Positions 29,594 to 41,500 of a stretch of DNA of 64,000 nt are shown here, piece by piece (position 1 is the first letter of the stretch; the number at the start of each line of letters is the position of its first letter). A model generated the notes under the pieces. That model was given only the letters and a program-made list of their open reading frames with translations. It was not told the DNA's origin and ran no database searches. The stretch is from Parelaphostrongylus tenuis (taxonomy: Eukaryota; Nematoda; Chromadorea; Rhabditida; Metastrongylidae), in NCBI GenBank assembly GCA_019055375.1, contig JAHQIW010003706.1, positions 28,063 to 92,062 on the forward strand. The letters are read 5' to 3'. The position numbers and the translations under genes were made by a program.

Positions 29594-29790
29594 GAACGAG
29601 GAATAAAGAACAAAAGAAAGGAAAGAGCAGAGAAATAGAAAAGCAGGAGAAGTAGGAGAAAGAAGGAAGAGGAAAGAGGAAAGAGGGAAAGAAATGAGTA
29701 AAGGAGAAAAGAGGAAAGGAGGAAAGGAGGAAGGAGGAAAAAGGGAAGAGGTAAGGAGGAAAGAGGAAAAAGGCGAAAGGAAGGAGGAGT
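29594..29790. repeat. ~195-bp polypurine/polypyrimidine tract upstream of nud-1
   Basis: Plus strand is almost all A/G, built from GGAGGAAA and GAGGAAAGA units. It lies about 120-315 bases upstream of the nud-1 start, so it is pyrimidine-rich on the transcribed gene's sense strand. Confidence 0.85.
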
Positions 29791-29949
29791 AATAATAATC
29801 ATAATCAAATCTGGAGAGATTCTGTCAAGGCGTAAATTTCCATGTGGTGGACGCAATTCGCCCACATCTAGGAATTTACAACAATATAGAATTTACTAAT
29901 ATTATCACTTTATTTTAGAGTACCCACTGCCACGGTTTACTGTGCCGAT

Positions 29950-30060
29950 CCTACCACTTGCTAGAAGAGAGCGTTGGGCTGGGAACCGAACCAGCACATC
30001 GCCCATCACCTCGCTTCCAGATATATTGCATCACTAACCATTAGGCTATCCCACCACTTG
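29950..30060 (-). repeat. tRNA-like SINE head
   Basis: Minus strand GGATAGCCTAATGGTTAGTG (box A) and GTGCTGGTTCGGTTCCCAGC (box B). Head spacing is long (about 65 bases between boxes), so not a normal tRNA. Confidence 0.5.
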
Positions 30061-30304
30061 CTTGGGTATTTGAACGGCCCGTCTTCACGAATTGCGTGGA
30101 TAGCTGTTTTGTTGTCTGGAGTCTCGAGGTAAGCCTAGCCGAGGCTTTCTTAGGTCATGGCCACATTAGAGCAGTCGCCAGCCCTTGTGGATTAAGAGGG
30201 AGATTACCACCTTTCGACCAACAAGCGCCGAGATCGCGGTCATTCGTGGCACGGTTCACTCTTCGCTGGGATTTTCCGGGGGAACGTCGGACTCTTTTCC
30301 AGCT

Positions 30305-30390
30305 TGGATGACCATGCTGGGGAGTTGAACCCCCGCTGTACTTCGCAGTCCGGCACCCCGGAACACCTTTCAGCCACGAGCCGGGCGGTA
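30305..30390 (-). repeat. tRNA-like SINE head
   Basis: Minus strand GGCTCGTGGCTGAAAGGTGT and GCGGGGGTTCAACTCCCCAG; arms do not fold as a full cloverleaf. Confidence 0.5.
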
Positions 30391-30956
30391 ATTATCTGGG
30401 GAGCCACCCCTTACAGCATTTTAAATTCTTTTTTGCACGTACTTTCTTCATAAGCCAAAGGTGAGATTGTTACAATGCTATTCGTTCAATAAGTTGACGT
30501 TTTTAGCGGTTTCGTCTTCTTCGGAGGCAACTATTCACCTTCAGCGGCTATCGTCTTAACCCTTCAAGGACCATGAGAGTCATTTTTTTCTCACCGCGCG
30601 ACGTCAGATCTCACTCAGGTACTGTAATGGCGGCGTCGCGACTCGTGGGAAAGCGACGGTGCGATGCCGCGTGCCTATCAACGCTGGCCCTCAAAGTGCT
30701 AAGTGCATCGTCGAGCAGTTCTTCAGCTGAGCGAACATCCTGTCCTGCTTGCTTCGTAGACAGACACGTGGGGCAGTGGCACTTCGATGTCTAGTGAGGC
30801 TATCCTCGGGTGCAACGCACATTTCGTGGAGTCGTTTTCATTCTATGAAATATCAGTAGATGCCGAGATTGACAGAGAGTCGGTCTTGGGAACTACTACA
30901 AGATGACCAGCAAGGTACTTTCAATCAGCGAAGGAAGCGATATCTTCAAGGCAGAA

Positions 30957-31517
30957 GATAGTCTGTGGACGAGTCTGAGGCTTTTCGAGGTTGGCATAGT
31001 GGCTCACGTACGTTCCGGCTGTATCGCCCGCTTCGTCAGAGTCACATGCCCACAAAGGATAAAAAGGATAAAGCTCTCGGCGTTGATCAATCCCTGAGGG
31101 ATGCGCCATGCATTTGTCTTCAATTTCCAACTTCGTTTGAGGTGATTGGGTGCATATCTGGCCTCTACAATGACTCGCGATGGCCTCCCGCTGAACCGAG
31201 TCAGTGCTGCTTATCCTCCCAGACAGGTCTGAGACCAGTCTGGTACCAATTTACCGACATCGGAGGGATGAATGGCTTGGTGAGCCATGAGCGCGAGGTC
31301 GAGTCATTGACCTCGTGTGCGACGCAGAGCACCTCTAACCACTGCGCCACGTGCGCTCATATTGTACACTAAATGGCAGAGATGGGAGACGTTATGGTGA
31401 TAGCATGTAATAGTTCACCGCCGGGCATGTGGCTCTGATGAAGCGGGTTATGCCGCCGGAACGTACGTACGGCACTGATGTACCAACCTCGAAAGGTTTT
31501 GAACGTCCTCACAGACT
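30957..31517. repeat. Inverted repeat flanking a SINE-2 copy
   Basis: Left arm 30957-31051 (TTTTCGAGGTTGGCATAGTG ... GTCAGAGTCACATGCCC) is inverted at 31421-31517 (GGGCATGTGGCTCTGATGAA ... TACCAACCTCGAAAGG). The loop is essentially the SINE-2 at 31070-31362. Confidence 0.8.
31070..31362 (-). repeat. SINE-2 reference copy, ~290 bp
   Basis: Best-preserved copy. On the minus strand it opens with GAGCGCACGTGGCGCAGTGG, keeps TTAGAGGTGCTCTGCGTCGC and has GCGCTC closing the tRNA-like head. It then carries the family body (GGTCTCAGACCTGTCTGGGA) and ends TTGATCAACGCCGAGAGCTT. The head's GAGCGC and GCGCTC ends can pair as an acceptor stem. Confidence 0.8.
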
Positions 31518-31937
31518 GTATTGAATATTTGTAGCGAGGTTCAAAAACAGTCGATTGGAAGGATCTACAATAGGTTCTCTTGGCTTGACAGCTACTGAAG
31601 TCCTCCGACGCAGCATAGGATATCGAGTCGTTCCTAACGTCATAGGACGAGAACGACTCCATGAAATGTGTGGTGCACACCGGAAGACGGCCACCGAACG
31701 CTGCACATCAAAATGAAACTGAACCGCTTCTGTCTACGAAGCTAGCAGAACGGTGATGTTGGTGCAGGTCAAGGAAAGCACGACGAAGGAATGTGTGTGT
31801 TTGGACGAGAGCCTTTGAAGGAGAATAGTTGGCTCTGAAGAAGACGAAGCTGCCGAAACACAAGCTTATTGAAGAAATCGTATTTCAACAACCTCACGTT
31901 TTATTTTATAAAGAAATCTGTGAACTATTGAAGAATG

Positions 31938-32151
31938 GAGTTAACCTTTCGGGACCGTACACGGCCTCTACATCTCTAACTGGCAACTGTGGACGGTCTG
32001 TTCCACGTCCTCTGCATCTCTATTCCCCAGCGTGTTATCCTTGGATGCAGCACTCTGGGGGTTAGAGATGAAGGAGAGGTGGAGCAGAGCGTTCAGAGTT
32101 GCCAGTTAGCATTGCAGAGGCGGTATGTCCCACGATCCCGAAGGGGTTAAT
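31938..32151. repeat. Foldback MITE family A copy
   Basis: Left GTTAACCTTTCGGGACCGTA, right CGATCCCGAAGGGGTTAA. Interior TCTAACTGGCAACTGT and AGTTGCCAGTTAGC pair; CCCCAGCGTGTTATCC faces CTCTGGGGGTTAGAG. Confidence 0.8.
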
Positions 32152-32224
32152 TGAGAATCGGTCTTGGAAATCACAATGTTCTTCTCATTCTGATTTGTTC
32201 AAATAATCGATGTGGTTTATTCTA

Positions 32225-32233
32225 TTGTTTCAG
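32225..32233 (+). promoter_or_regulatory. Putative spliced-leader acceptor before the 70-aa gene
   Basis: TTGTTTCAG followed by AATG: one untranslated base, then the start codon. Confidence 0.5.
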
Positions 32234-32234
32234 A

Positions 32235-35031
32235 ATGTTAACATCCAGGTTATCTCGATTTCGCCCACATTTTCTAACGGCTAGTCTCTGTGGTGGTATT
32301 ACTTTGTTGATATACGGGGCGTACAAGACCGCGAGAACAATTAAGGTAGGAGGGCCATTTATTACCATATTACACCATTGTTTTTGCTATTCTTCACTAA
32401 ATTTTCTCATCAAACGGGTACGTGTGGTGCAGTGGTTGGAGGTACCCTGTGACAAACAAGCGGTCGACGGTTCGATTTCGCATCCAAGCCGCACCAAGCT
32501 TTTCGTCCCGCCGGAGTCGGCGGATTGGTATCAGACCCATTTGGGAGAATTGCGCAGTTTGATCCATCGGTAGACCAGTGCGTTCATTGTAAAGGCCACA
32601 GATGCATTCAATCACTTCAAACGATGCCAGGTGAAGACGAATGCGTGACGTTTACGCTCAATGTGGGTAAACGCCAAAAACTCAATTTTCCAGCTTTATC
32701 CTTTAACCCCTTTTAGGGCCGCGGACCCACCTCCTCTGCTTCTCTAACCCCCAGTGTGGGAACGCCAGACGGCTCTTCGTGCTGTCGTCCATCAGGTCCG
32801 AAATCACTGTCTGTCCCACTTCTCTCTGCCACTTCACACGCGGTGGTCAGAGATACAGAGGAGGTGGAGCGGATCATCCAGCGTTGCAACGCTGAGGGTT
32901 AGAGGTACAGAGAAGGTAGGTCTGCGGTCCCGAAAGGTTTACACTAAAAAGGTAGTTATACCGGAACATCAGTGCTTCTTTTCTCATAGTTGTTGAGGCG
33001 AGACGATAGCAATTTTCACTCATCAGATACAAGATGAAAAGCGAAAAAACCTTGTGATTTAATTCAAAAAGTTAATGAATTCATGAGCTGTTGTCTTTCT
33101 TCCTATCATATCTGATTAGAATGACTTTTGTTATATAACAGCACCACTCCTTTTATGTGACTACTGGACGTCGCACATTTCATGAAAGCGTTTATCAAGT
33201 GAAATGCACTTTTATGTAATCTAAAGGGGTTTCTTCCGTTTGGTATGACAGATTTTCAGGCCTACTCTCTGCGCTGAACAAGATGTTTTCTTAACGAGTG
33301 CTAGCAATCATTCGAAAGCTATGATCTCAAGCAAGCGCTGTACGTGACCGGTTTTCTAAAAAGACTCCTTTTTGATGCAAAAAAATTCAAAATAAAATCA
33401 TGTTTCATGTCGGCTGCGCAATTCAAATGTTACTCCGTTGGAAGCATGAGAAACACATGAGCGTGTAGAAAAAATCTTTTAGTTACGGCGTCAGAAGCTT
33501 AATCCGGACTTTCTTCCAAAGCGGAGAAACAATTCTTAACCAAATTCACCTCGGTTAGGCTCCATCGATCGATGTTCGCGCCGACGTGCCACCTGCTCCC
33601 ACCCCACCGCCCGAGAGTGGGCCAAAGAACATTTGCTCGCGCACGTGAATCAATCTTATTTTCCCTGTTGCGATGCAGAGAAACGGTTTCTTTCAGGATA
33701 TAAGCATAGCGTTAGAATCGGTAAGTCTTACGTTATTGAACGATTACTAATAGTTTAAAGAAAGAACTCTGTACTGCGAGAAATATGCTCTTATGAAGCA
33801 TGAGTTTATTTTTAATTTTTCAGCGTTAAAAAAGAGCTTTCGCAAAACCGTCCTCGTACCAGCGTTAGCTTGAGATTTAAGCTCTCGAATGATTACTAAC
33901 ACCATGAAGATTTTTCCCCAGCGTAGAGTATAGGCTTTAAAATCTGTGCTACCAAACGGAAAGTAGGCTAAAGGATTTCTAAGGAAGACTGCGTTAAAGA
34001 CCCGACAGTACATCGGTCCTTGCCAGAGACGTAGCGATCCGCTGAAATATAGAACTCAGCGCATGTCCGTTATCGCAAATTATGAAAAAGCATTCCTGAG
34101 GTCCCTACAGCGCCATTAATTCAATACTATTCTGTCATGGCATGTGTTCCACCAAAATAGAAGAAAATAAACCTGCTGCGTTGATAAATCCTTGAGAGTT
34201 GCGCCTCGCATTCGATTTTTGGAGTACCGTCAGAGGCGATTGAATGAGTACCTGATCTCGACCTGAGGTGGCCTAGCCATGTACCAAGTTAGTGTACGAT
34301 CCTCCCAGACGGTTTTGATCACCGTTTGTCAAGCTTGCAGAGATGAAAGTCTTGGTGAATTGCGATGCAGGGCCGTACCAGTGGTCATTAAGTGTGTTGC
34401 AGAGCACCTCTAGCCTGTGGACCACACGCGCCCATAGCATTATGATAAGTGTTTCAGTTACTTCTATCTACTGATTCTCGTAATCTCATTTGAGAAAGGA
34501 CTTCGTTTGAGACATATTTTTATGTCAATCCTCTATACTTGTGCTGCTTGAAGAACTTTGTTTTTTGACCTTCCAAGAAATCACAACTCAAGTGTAATTA
34601 AGTTTTGCCAAGGACGAAGTAAGAAAAATTAGTAGGTATCCTCATATCTTGGTATATCCTTATCAGCTTATTCTCTGAGCAGGGTCTCTAAAAAACGGTC
34701 GAATGGAGAGATATAAATAATAGACTCAAGAAAGAAGAGTAAATGCGGCGAGGTATTGATTGCTTCTAGTTGAATTTAGGAGTAAAATTGTCGAGCTTTC
34801 ATTCTTTTGTATAAATTCGTTCTACAGCTTTATTACGCACCCAAGAACACCTCGCCAACGTTTATGCTCTCAAATAAATGAAGGGCAGTTATACTGAGTG
34901 GTTACATATTTACACTACTCTGACTTCAGGTATGGATAGATAGGGAACCGCATTCACTACATGAGGAGATGGAAGATTTCTTGGCTTATAAAGAAAGACA
35001 AGCTTCTTTGAAAGCAATGCAGCAACAGTGA
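32235..35031 (+). CDS. Unrecognised two-exon single-pass small protein, 70 aa
   Basis: Not recognised. Exon 1, 32235-32345, starts one base after a strong TTGTTTCAG acceptor (spliced-leader style) and encodes MLTSRLSRFR, then a hydrophobic segment (about residues 13-30, ending LLIYGAY), then KTARTIK and a GTAGGA donor. Exon 2, 34930-35031, opens after CTGACTTCAG in the same phase and gives a charged tail (EPHSLHEEMEDF...AMQQQ) ending TGA. The positively charged start, single membrane segment and short acidic tail would suit a small mitochondrial inner-membrane or assembly protein; that is inference. The 2.6-kb intron contains two SINEs and two foldback elements. A missed middle exon is possible but not required by phase. 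Confidence 0.5.
32408..32705 (+). repeat. SINE-2 copy in the intron of the 70-aa gene
   Basis: GTGTGGTGCAGTGGTTGGAG (box A) and GACGGTTCGATTTCGC (box B), body and TTTATCCTTT tail present. Confidence 0.75.
32705..32943. repeat. Foldback MITE family A copy
   Basis: Left TTAACCCCTTTTAGGGCCGC, right GCGGTCCCGAAAGGTTTA; interior CCACCTCCTCTGCTTCTCTA against AGAGGTACAGAGAAGGT. Directly abuts the SINE-2 at 32408-32705. Confidence 0.75.
33170..34010. repeat. Family C-related element in the intron of the 70-aa gene
   Basis: CTAGCAATCATTCGAAAGCT near the left; TTAAGCTCTCGAATGATTAC and GCGTAGAGTATAGGCTT at the right; inner TTCAGGATATAAGCATAGCG as in 3640-4190. Confidence 0.55.
34168..34437 (-). repeat. 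SINE-2 copy, second one in the same intron
   Basis: GCTGCGTTGATAAATCCTTG to GTGGACCACACGCGCCC; diverged but full length. Confidence 0.65.
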
Positions 35032-35739
35032 GCATCGAGGTTTTGAAAACAGCAAAAGTTGACAGTTTATTTGCAGTCTGTGTGACATCGCCACAGTATG
35101 ATTGTATTCTATTTAAATGATTTATGGTTGACATTTATAGAGATTACGTACATTTTACGCGGTATTTGGAACAGTAATGCAGTAAGGACTGATCTATTCA
35201 GCTTCTCCAAAGATGAGATGTTCATTAATCCTTCTGTTCACCAATAGTGCGATTTTCCCACTGCTTGCTTTTTTTACAAGGAAACAATTATAAGTAGCTT
35301 GTCCTTCCACTAATGCAAATGTATGTGTACTGGTAATTGTTCTGAATATATTTATCTAAATCTAAAGACTTGTGTGTAGTGCACTCAAATGCTCTAACCT
35401 GAGCTCAGTATTAATATATTATAATTAGTGCAAATATTTCTAATATCAGTGCAAATATTCCCACTATCAAATGTATCGTGTGTAGACTCCATCGTCAATG
35501 CAATCATGAGTTCATTTGATTCAAAACAAAAATACGTGAAACAACAACAGTTAATGACAATGCTTCTACGTTACAATGCTATTCCATATTCAGTTATGGA
35601 CTTCCAGAAAAGTGATGGGTCCAAAGAGACGTGTTGTAGCATTCACGCGTCAGGTGAATTGCTCTCAGCTATAGATCTGTTGGCACCGACCACATGTTTC
35701 AAAACAAATGATTGTGGTCACTAAGTATTAGTTGGGATG

Positions 35740-35995
35740 GGGTAGCGAAGTGCTTAGTGATGCAGTGTATGGAAGAGCAAGGTGGCGGACAAGGTGCTGA
35801 TTCGATTCCTTCCCGAACACTCTCGTATAAATATTCAACCGCAGACGACTTAACTGCGTTACATTTAGAATTGCAATCGTTTCAGTTAGTGTGCTGCGAC
35901 ATTCATAAAGAAGATCTAGCTCGCAAACAGCAGCAGAATCATCCTCGAAGACCTTTCTATGGAATACGAAACGAATCTTTTGCATCACAATGAAT
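35740..35995 (+). repeat. SINE-4 copy
   Basis: GGGGTAGCGAAGTGCTTAGT then GCTGATTCGATTCCTTCC (box B), body with AGAATTGCAATCG-like sequence and a tRNA-unrelated 3' end. Open in one frame by chance. Confidence 0.55.
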
Positions 35996-38551
35996 TTTGG
36001 TGAGGCTTTGTCTAAAAAAAGGATCAGATAGATCTGATCTTGTTGGAGTGCTTAACGCCCCTGCATCGTACATCGAAATGCAGAGAAACACCCGAGATGG
36101 GGCAGTAAAGTAGCAATTTGAGATATATAACCAAGTTTTCGCCAGTGGTTAGTATTTTTCAGACATTTTAGCACTGGTAATTATTTTTTGAGCTATACAT
36201 GTGGTCTGTCTCGGGCACTTGTACAGCCCAATACGCGTGTTTCGGCCTTTTCAACCTCGTTAGTTGGGCAGGCCCTTCGTCTTTTCAACCAATCCTCTCG
36301 GGGAGAACTTAACTCCCCTACATGGAGAAATGCAGAAGTACTAATTACACGTGCAATTAAGTGAAAGAAATAACCAAATGACAATGTTGTACGCTCGATG
36401 GCTCTTGGCTAGTATTTATGAAATATCGTACTGTTTGAGAATTAAACACTTAGAAAGGTCTTAAGAAAACACTCGAAACGAAAGGTATTATTAAGGTTTG
36501 CTCTCGATAAAAATTTTATGTGTTACATTATTGTATTATTGTAATAAAATAGACCTTGAACACTGGTTTATAGCGCGCTGAATGATTTCTGACAACAAAA
36601 GTTGGAGGGCTCATTCTACTGTGATCTAGAAGTTCAAACAGATTAAACTCAAAGAAAGTTCTAGTGAATAAATAGAGTTTCTTGTTACGTACTATCTGTT
36701 AATTTATGGTATCACCAGCTACAGAATTACGTTGACGGTCTACCTCTGCAATTCCCGTGCATAATCAGGCAATATGAAGTCTGTTATAGCTCTGTAAACC
36801 AACACCACATCTGCAAACTGGCTAGTCTGTCAATACGTCATTACAAATACTCAAGAAGAGATCGGTACCGTATAATACTAATTGGGTATGGGCATTTTTC
36901 TGAACTACTTTATTTTTTCTTGATCTTCTACTTTTAGTATCATTATCATTACCGTTATAGGAGACTTCAACTAACCAATCTGAAGATTGGAGCCATCTTT
37001 TTTGTCCAATGAAAGATCTGATTATCGCGCCGAAAGGGCTTCTCCTCAAATAAGATTTTCGCATCGCTCCTCCACTTCTCTAAGGGGTTTCTCATAAAGA
37101 ATGTTGAAATGTCATCATATCAAAATGAAGTCAGCTGTGATTGATACCGTAGGATTCCATGCGAGTATAATGTATCAATATCAGATAACTGAGTTAGTGA
37201 CTACTACCACCTTTCGCCATGATATGAAATTGATGACACAGAGTGTCGCCTCCTAGAAGAAAATCATTGCAAATTTTTCTTTCTGATGTTCACTTCACAA
37301 TCGAACGCTTGAGGGTAGTATTGCCCTAGTACCACTAACAATCATATTCAACTTTCCTTGAGCTTGAAGCCCACAAACTACGTTTTGTTTTCGCAACCTA
37401 ATGACAATTTACTCTCAGGGTTCTAGACTAGTCGAGCATCTCGTCCTCTGTCATGGTGTAAAAGAAGGATAACTGTATGATTCTTGAGAGTACATGCTTT
37501 GCTTGTTAATTGTTTAGTGTACACTAGAAGCTCTCCATGTAGTATCCACTAGTAATAAGAGAGGCTTTGCATAATGTACAATTCCAGAAAATATAATCCT
37601 GACAAGGATCCTGTCTCGTAGACTACTTTCGAACCGTACGTACGGCCCCGTAAGTTTGTCGCCAATAGCAATAGCTCCTTGTTCTATCATTTGCAGCTTG
37701 AGAAAATTGGTTTACAGCTCCAAAAAAGAAATAGTCTTTTGAGCACATTTTGACGAATCAGTGAACCCGTCTTACAAATGAACTCTTGCTAATTATTTTC
37801 GTAGATAAACTACAGAATTATAGCTCTTTTATTGATCTATGACCACCCCATAGGGATATATGTCGTGGATTGGGACGGCAAAATCATAATGAAGCGGGAT
37901 AGACAGGAGGATTGGGTTTCAGTTGGAAGAAGAGTTAGATCATGGAGAACCCACGGTGCGATAGAAAAGGAAAAAAAATCAATGATTCTTTGATTAAAAA
38001 CACTGTATCCTGACTTACAGCATTCCACAAATAGGGAGAACGACACAAAGGATGATGGAAGAGCATTGTAAAGGATGCGTTTGTTTCAAAAAACCAACGA
38101 TCAACTTATGAGTCCGAAATTATAAGCCCACATTTTCTTTCAACCATACCTTAACACCCTGCATTCGATTGAGCATACATCTGACAATCTAGTGAGACGA
38201 ATTGATGGCAAATATATGAGGAGAAAAATGAATTGGTTGGGAGAATCATCTGAGGCGTACACCCAGAAATTAGATGGACATGTTCATATCTTTGCTCAAT
38301 CAATTTGATTCAAGGTCTGAGATAATTCTTGGATGACGGGATGGCACTGCCTTACTTCACCATGTCTAAGGCACAGTACCATCATAATGATGAGAGCACG
38401 AAAAATGCGAATGGAGAATGTTTTAAGCAGTGAACTTGCTTTTTACATGCAGTGAGATGCGAATACATATATCTTTATCTTTTGGCATTGGTAATATTTC
38501 CACCTCCACGAAATGAGTATGAGCATAATGAGTAGCCCAACCTGCCCTAAC
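35996..38551. other. Intergenic, mostly unassigned
   Basis: Holds the family B unit at 36180-36500. A 53-codon frame at 37812-37978 opens right after a TTTTCGTAG acceptor-like site (YVVDWDGKIIMKRDRQEDW) but has no recognised partner. Confidence 0.35.
36180..36500 (+). repeat. Foldback family B unit
   Basis: TTTGAGCTATACATGTGGTC, ATACGCGTGTTTCGGCC, CCAATCCTCTCGGGGAGAAC, ending with ACACTCGAAACGAAAGG. Confidence 0.65.
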
Positions 38552-41500
38552 TCATTGGTGCTTCTTGACATCAAGCTTGTTTTTACGTTGTTTCCTCATG
38601 TGTACTAGCAGTTTTCTGGTTAGAAATGGCATAACAAAAAACGACAAAACGGCAAGGAAAACTGCAAAATTCAACGAAAACTGTAGATATGGTATTCGGA
38701 AAGGAAAGTTTTCAGACTTGTAGTAGAATGTCAACGATGATACCATGGTTAGCCCTGCAAAGTGAGATCTCACAACTTCTTAGTCAGCTTTCAGAATATT
38801 TCTCATTGTAAAAAAGTTAAAAACTTTTTATAAAAAGTTAATCACGAGTTTGGTGAATTACGATTTGGACAGCTGACGTTTTCACAGATTCTGCCGTCCT
38901 CAGAGCCATAAAAAATTACGTTGTTTACAACGTAGTCAGCCAAATACCTCCGTATCCTTAAGAGAAGAAGCACTACAGCCAGATTTCAATTACATAGGAA
39001 TTAAACAGCTTTTCCACGCACTCATCGTTTTTTAATGACTCTTTCATGAGTATTCCACTCGGAGACCAACCGTTTAAAGTTCACATGGGTTTCCAGTGCA
39101 CCACTCACACAAGGGAATGGTCTTGAGTACTGTAATGGATCACGCGTGATAATAAGATATTTCTCCTTGCGATTTAGGTATAATACTAGGATACTAGAAT
39201 ACTTTGAGAATATTACACGTTAAAGCGTTCCTGTGCGAGGATGGTGACCTTGACTTCAAAATCTTTTTCGTTATGTCACTGGGTCTTATAGCTCCCAGTA
39301 GAGTATTTGGTTCAGCTGTGAGTTTGATGACTGGAAATTCGTTTACATGAATGCAGAGTGGTCTATCCGTTTTCATCAATGTACTTTTCTCAAATACTTT
39401 ACAAAAGATTTGGTTATGCAATCATCGTCTCTGTCATTGAAACATGTCATAGAATTTTGCTTTGCGCATAGACGGTTATACAAGTATTTACGAACAGGTC
39501 GGCATTTAAGAGTATCCCCATGGCTTCTCGTAATTATTATTTGAGCCAACGTGTCATGTGGTATGTTCGATGGGTTGACTTATAGAGCACGACACACGTG
39601 TTTCGACCGTGACGGTCTCATCACTCGGGCGATACCCTTCGTCTTTAGCCAATCCTCTTGGGGCGCTCAGTCCCCTCTACTAAGAGTGGGCGATGACGAA
39701 CATTTACACTGCCTAACAAGTGAAATTATCAGCGAACAGACAGTGTTGTACATTCACTGCTCTTGATTGTTATCGTCAGTAAATCATAGCTTTCGTTTCG
39801 AGTGTTTTCCTAAGACCACGCTCATATTTCAACATATCTCGTGATTATTATTTGAGTCAACGTGTCATGTGATCTGTTAAATGGGCTGACATATGACATG
39901 TTGGCTCAAATAAATATACGAGATATGTTGAAATTTGAGCGTGGTCTTAAGAAAACACTCGAAACGAAATGTATGAAATCCTATAGTATTTTAATCATTG
40001 TCATCGATTCCCTAAACCTGAGTTTTTCATGCAATAATTTGGAGCTGTACTTATTTTACTTGAAGTGAAGGACAGAGTGAAAGGGAATTTATTCCTCCTC
40101 TTCATTCCAAACGAAATAAAAATAGATATAAAATGCTGTTTAAGAAAGAAAGCTAAGAAATTGCTAATAGTAGTCGAATTATTACCATTTAGTCACCAGC
40201 TGCAATCACTTGTATGACCGTCCCTGCACATAGCAATTTTGCAGCATTGGCAGTCTATGTGAAGCTTTTATGGTTGATTTCCGCGTGAAATATTCAGTGG
40301 AAGACTCATAGAAAGCAATGAGTGTGTGGACAAGAGATTCGTATCTAAGGTAATTGGAATCTGGGTCACTTGGCTTTTCTAGTGAGATTTATGAAAGTTT
40401 TCGGCCGACGAGATTGCAGAAAACTTGATTTTTCAGGCTCTGAAGAAAGTGAAATTGGCCGAATCTTAGATGTTCAAGTAAATCGTAATCTAACGACCTC
40501 ATCTTTGGATTCTCAAGAAAAAAATGTGAACTACTGAGCAATGCCAAGGTTAATAAAAAGTTGATTTCGGAAGTTCTGTTCGACAGCTCTCTTCAGCAAA
40601 CTAAACACACTTTACTCAAACAAGACTTACGTCTTCTCATCCAGCAGAATAGATTGCTCTTTTTGAGTTGTTTTCTAAGCATACTAGGAAATATTCCTGT
40701 GTAGTAGGAAATATTCCTGTGTAGTTCAAACACACAAAAAGGCATTATCAGGTCTTGTGTTTATGAAATATTTAAAACAAAAGTTCTCTAAGCCTAGATC
40801 ATTACTAATCTCGATTGTGACCCGGCATTTTAAGTGCTTAGTAGCAATCAATGAAGTGGAAGTGGAAAGTGAATTTCTTAGAAACTGTGCAATTTTGAGT
40901 TGCTTTCGAGAATGCTGTATGGAATCAATTTACCATGCTGCATTTCTGTTCTAGAATATCGAGCCCTTCAAAATCATGAAATTGCTAAAATACCTTTTTC
41001 GATAGTCAACTTTTTTGAGTTTTCACATGTGCAAGCAACTTTTTGAAGACTTCACAGTGTTAGAAATCAAAATATTCATCTTTTTCCTATTTTTTTCTGC
41101 TACATGCAAAGTATAAGAGCTAACTTGAAACCTACATTCAAGGAGGAATCCAGTTGGATAAAGAGGAATCCAAGCAGAGTACCGTAACCATGTCAGAACA
41201 TAGATCTCAACTTTAAGTGAACGTAGAGCGTAATAAGGATACCTGAAACGATTCCATTGCTTCAATGAATACTCGTAAACGCTGACTAGTAAATAAATTT
41301 GATTGTAAACATTTGCAGATACAATGCTTCCGTTATCTTAATTTGTTTTCACTAGCTTTAAATTGACATTTATAATTCTCGAAGAATTCCAAATATCGAT
41401 CACATGGAAAGACACCGTATCAGGCCATTGAGAAGTTATGTAGGGACCCGTCTTATAGTCTCGACCGATTAAATTCGTTGCCGAAAGTTAGTTTTTCTTA

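Noticed and set aside
29590..29865. 91-codon minus-strand frame
   Set aside because: Translation of the polypurine tract (Leu/Phe/Ser/Pro low complexity), no gene.
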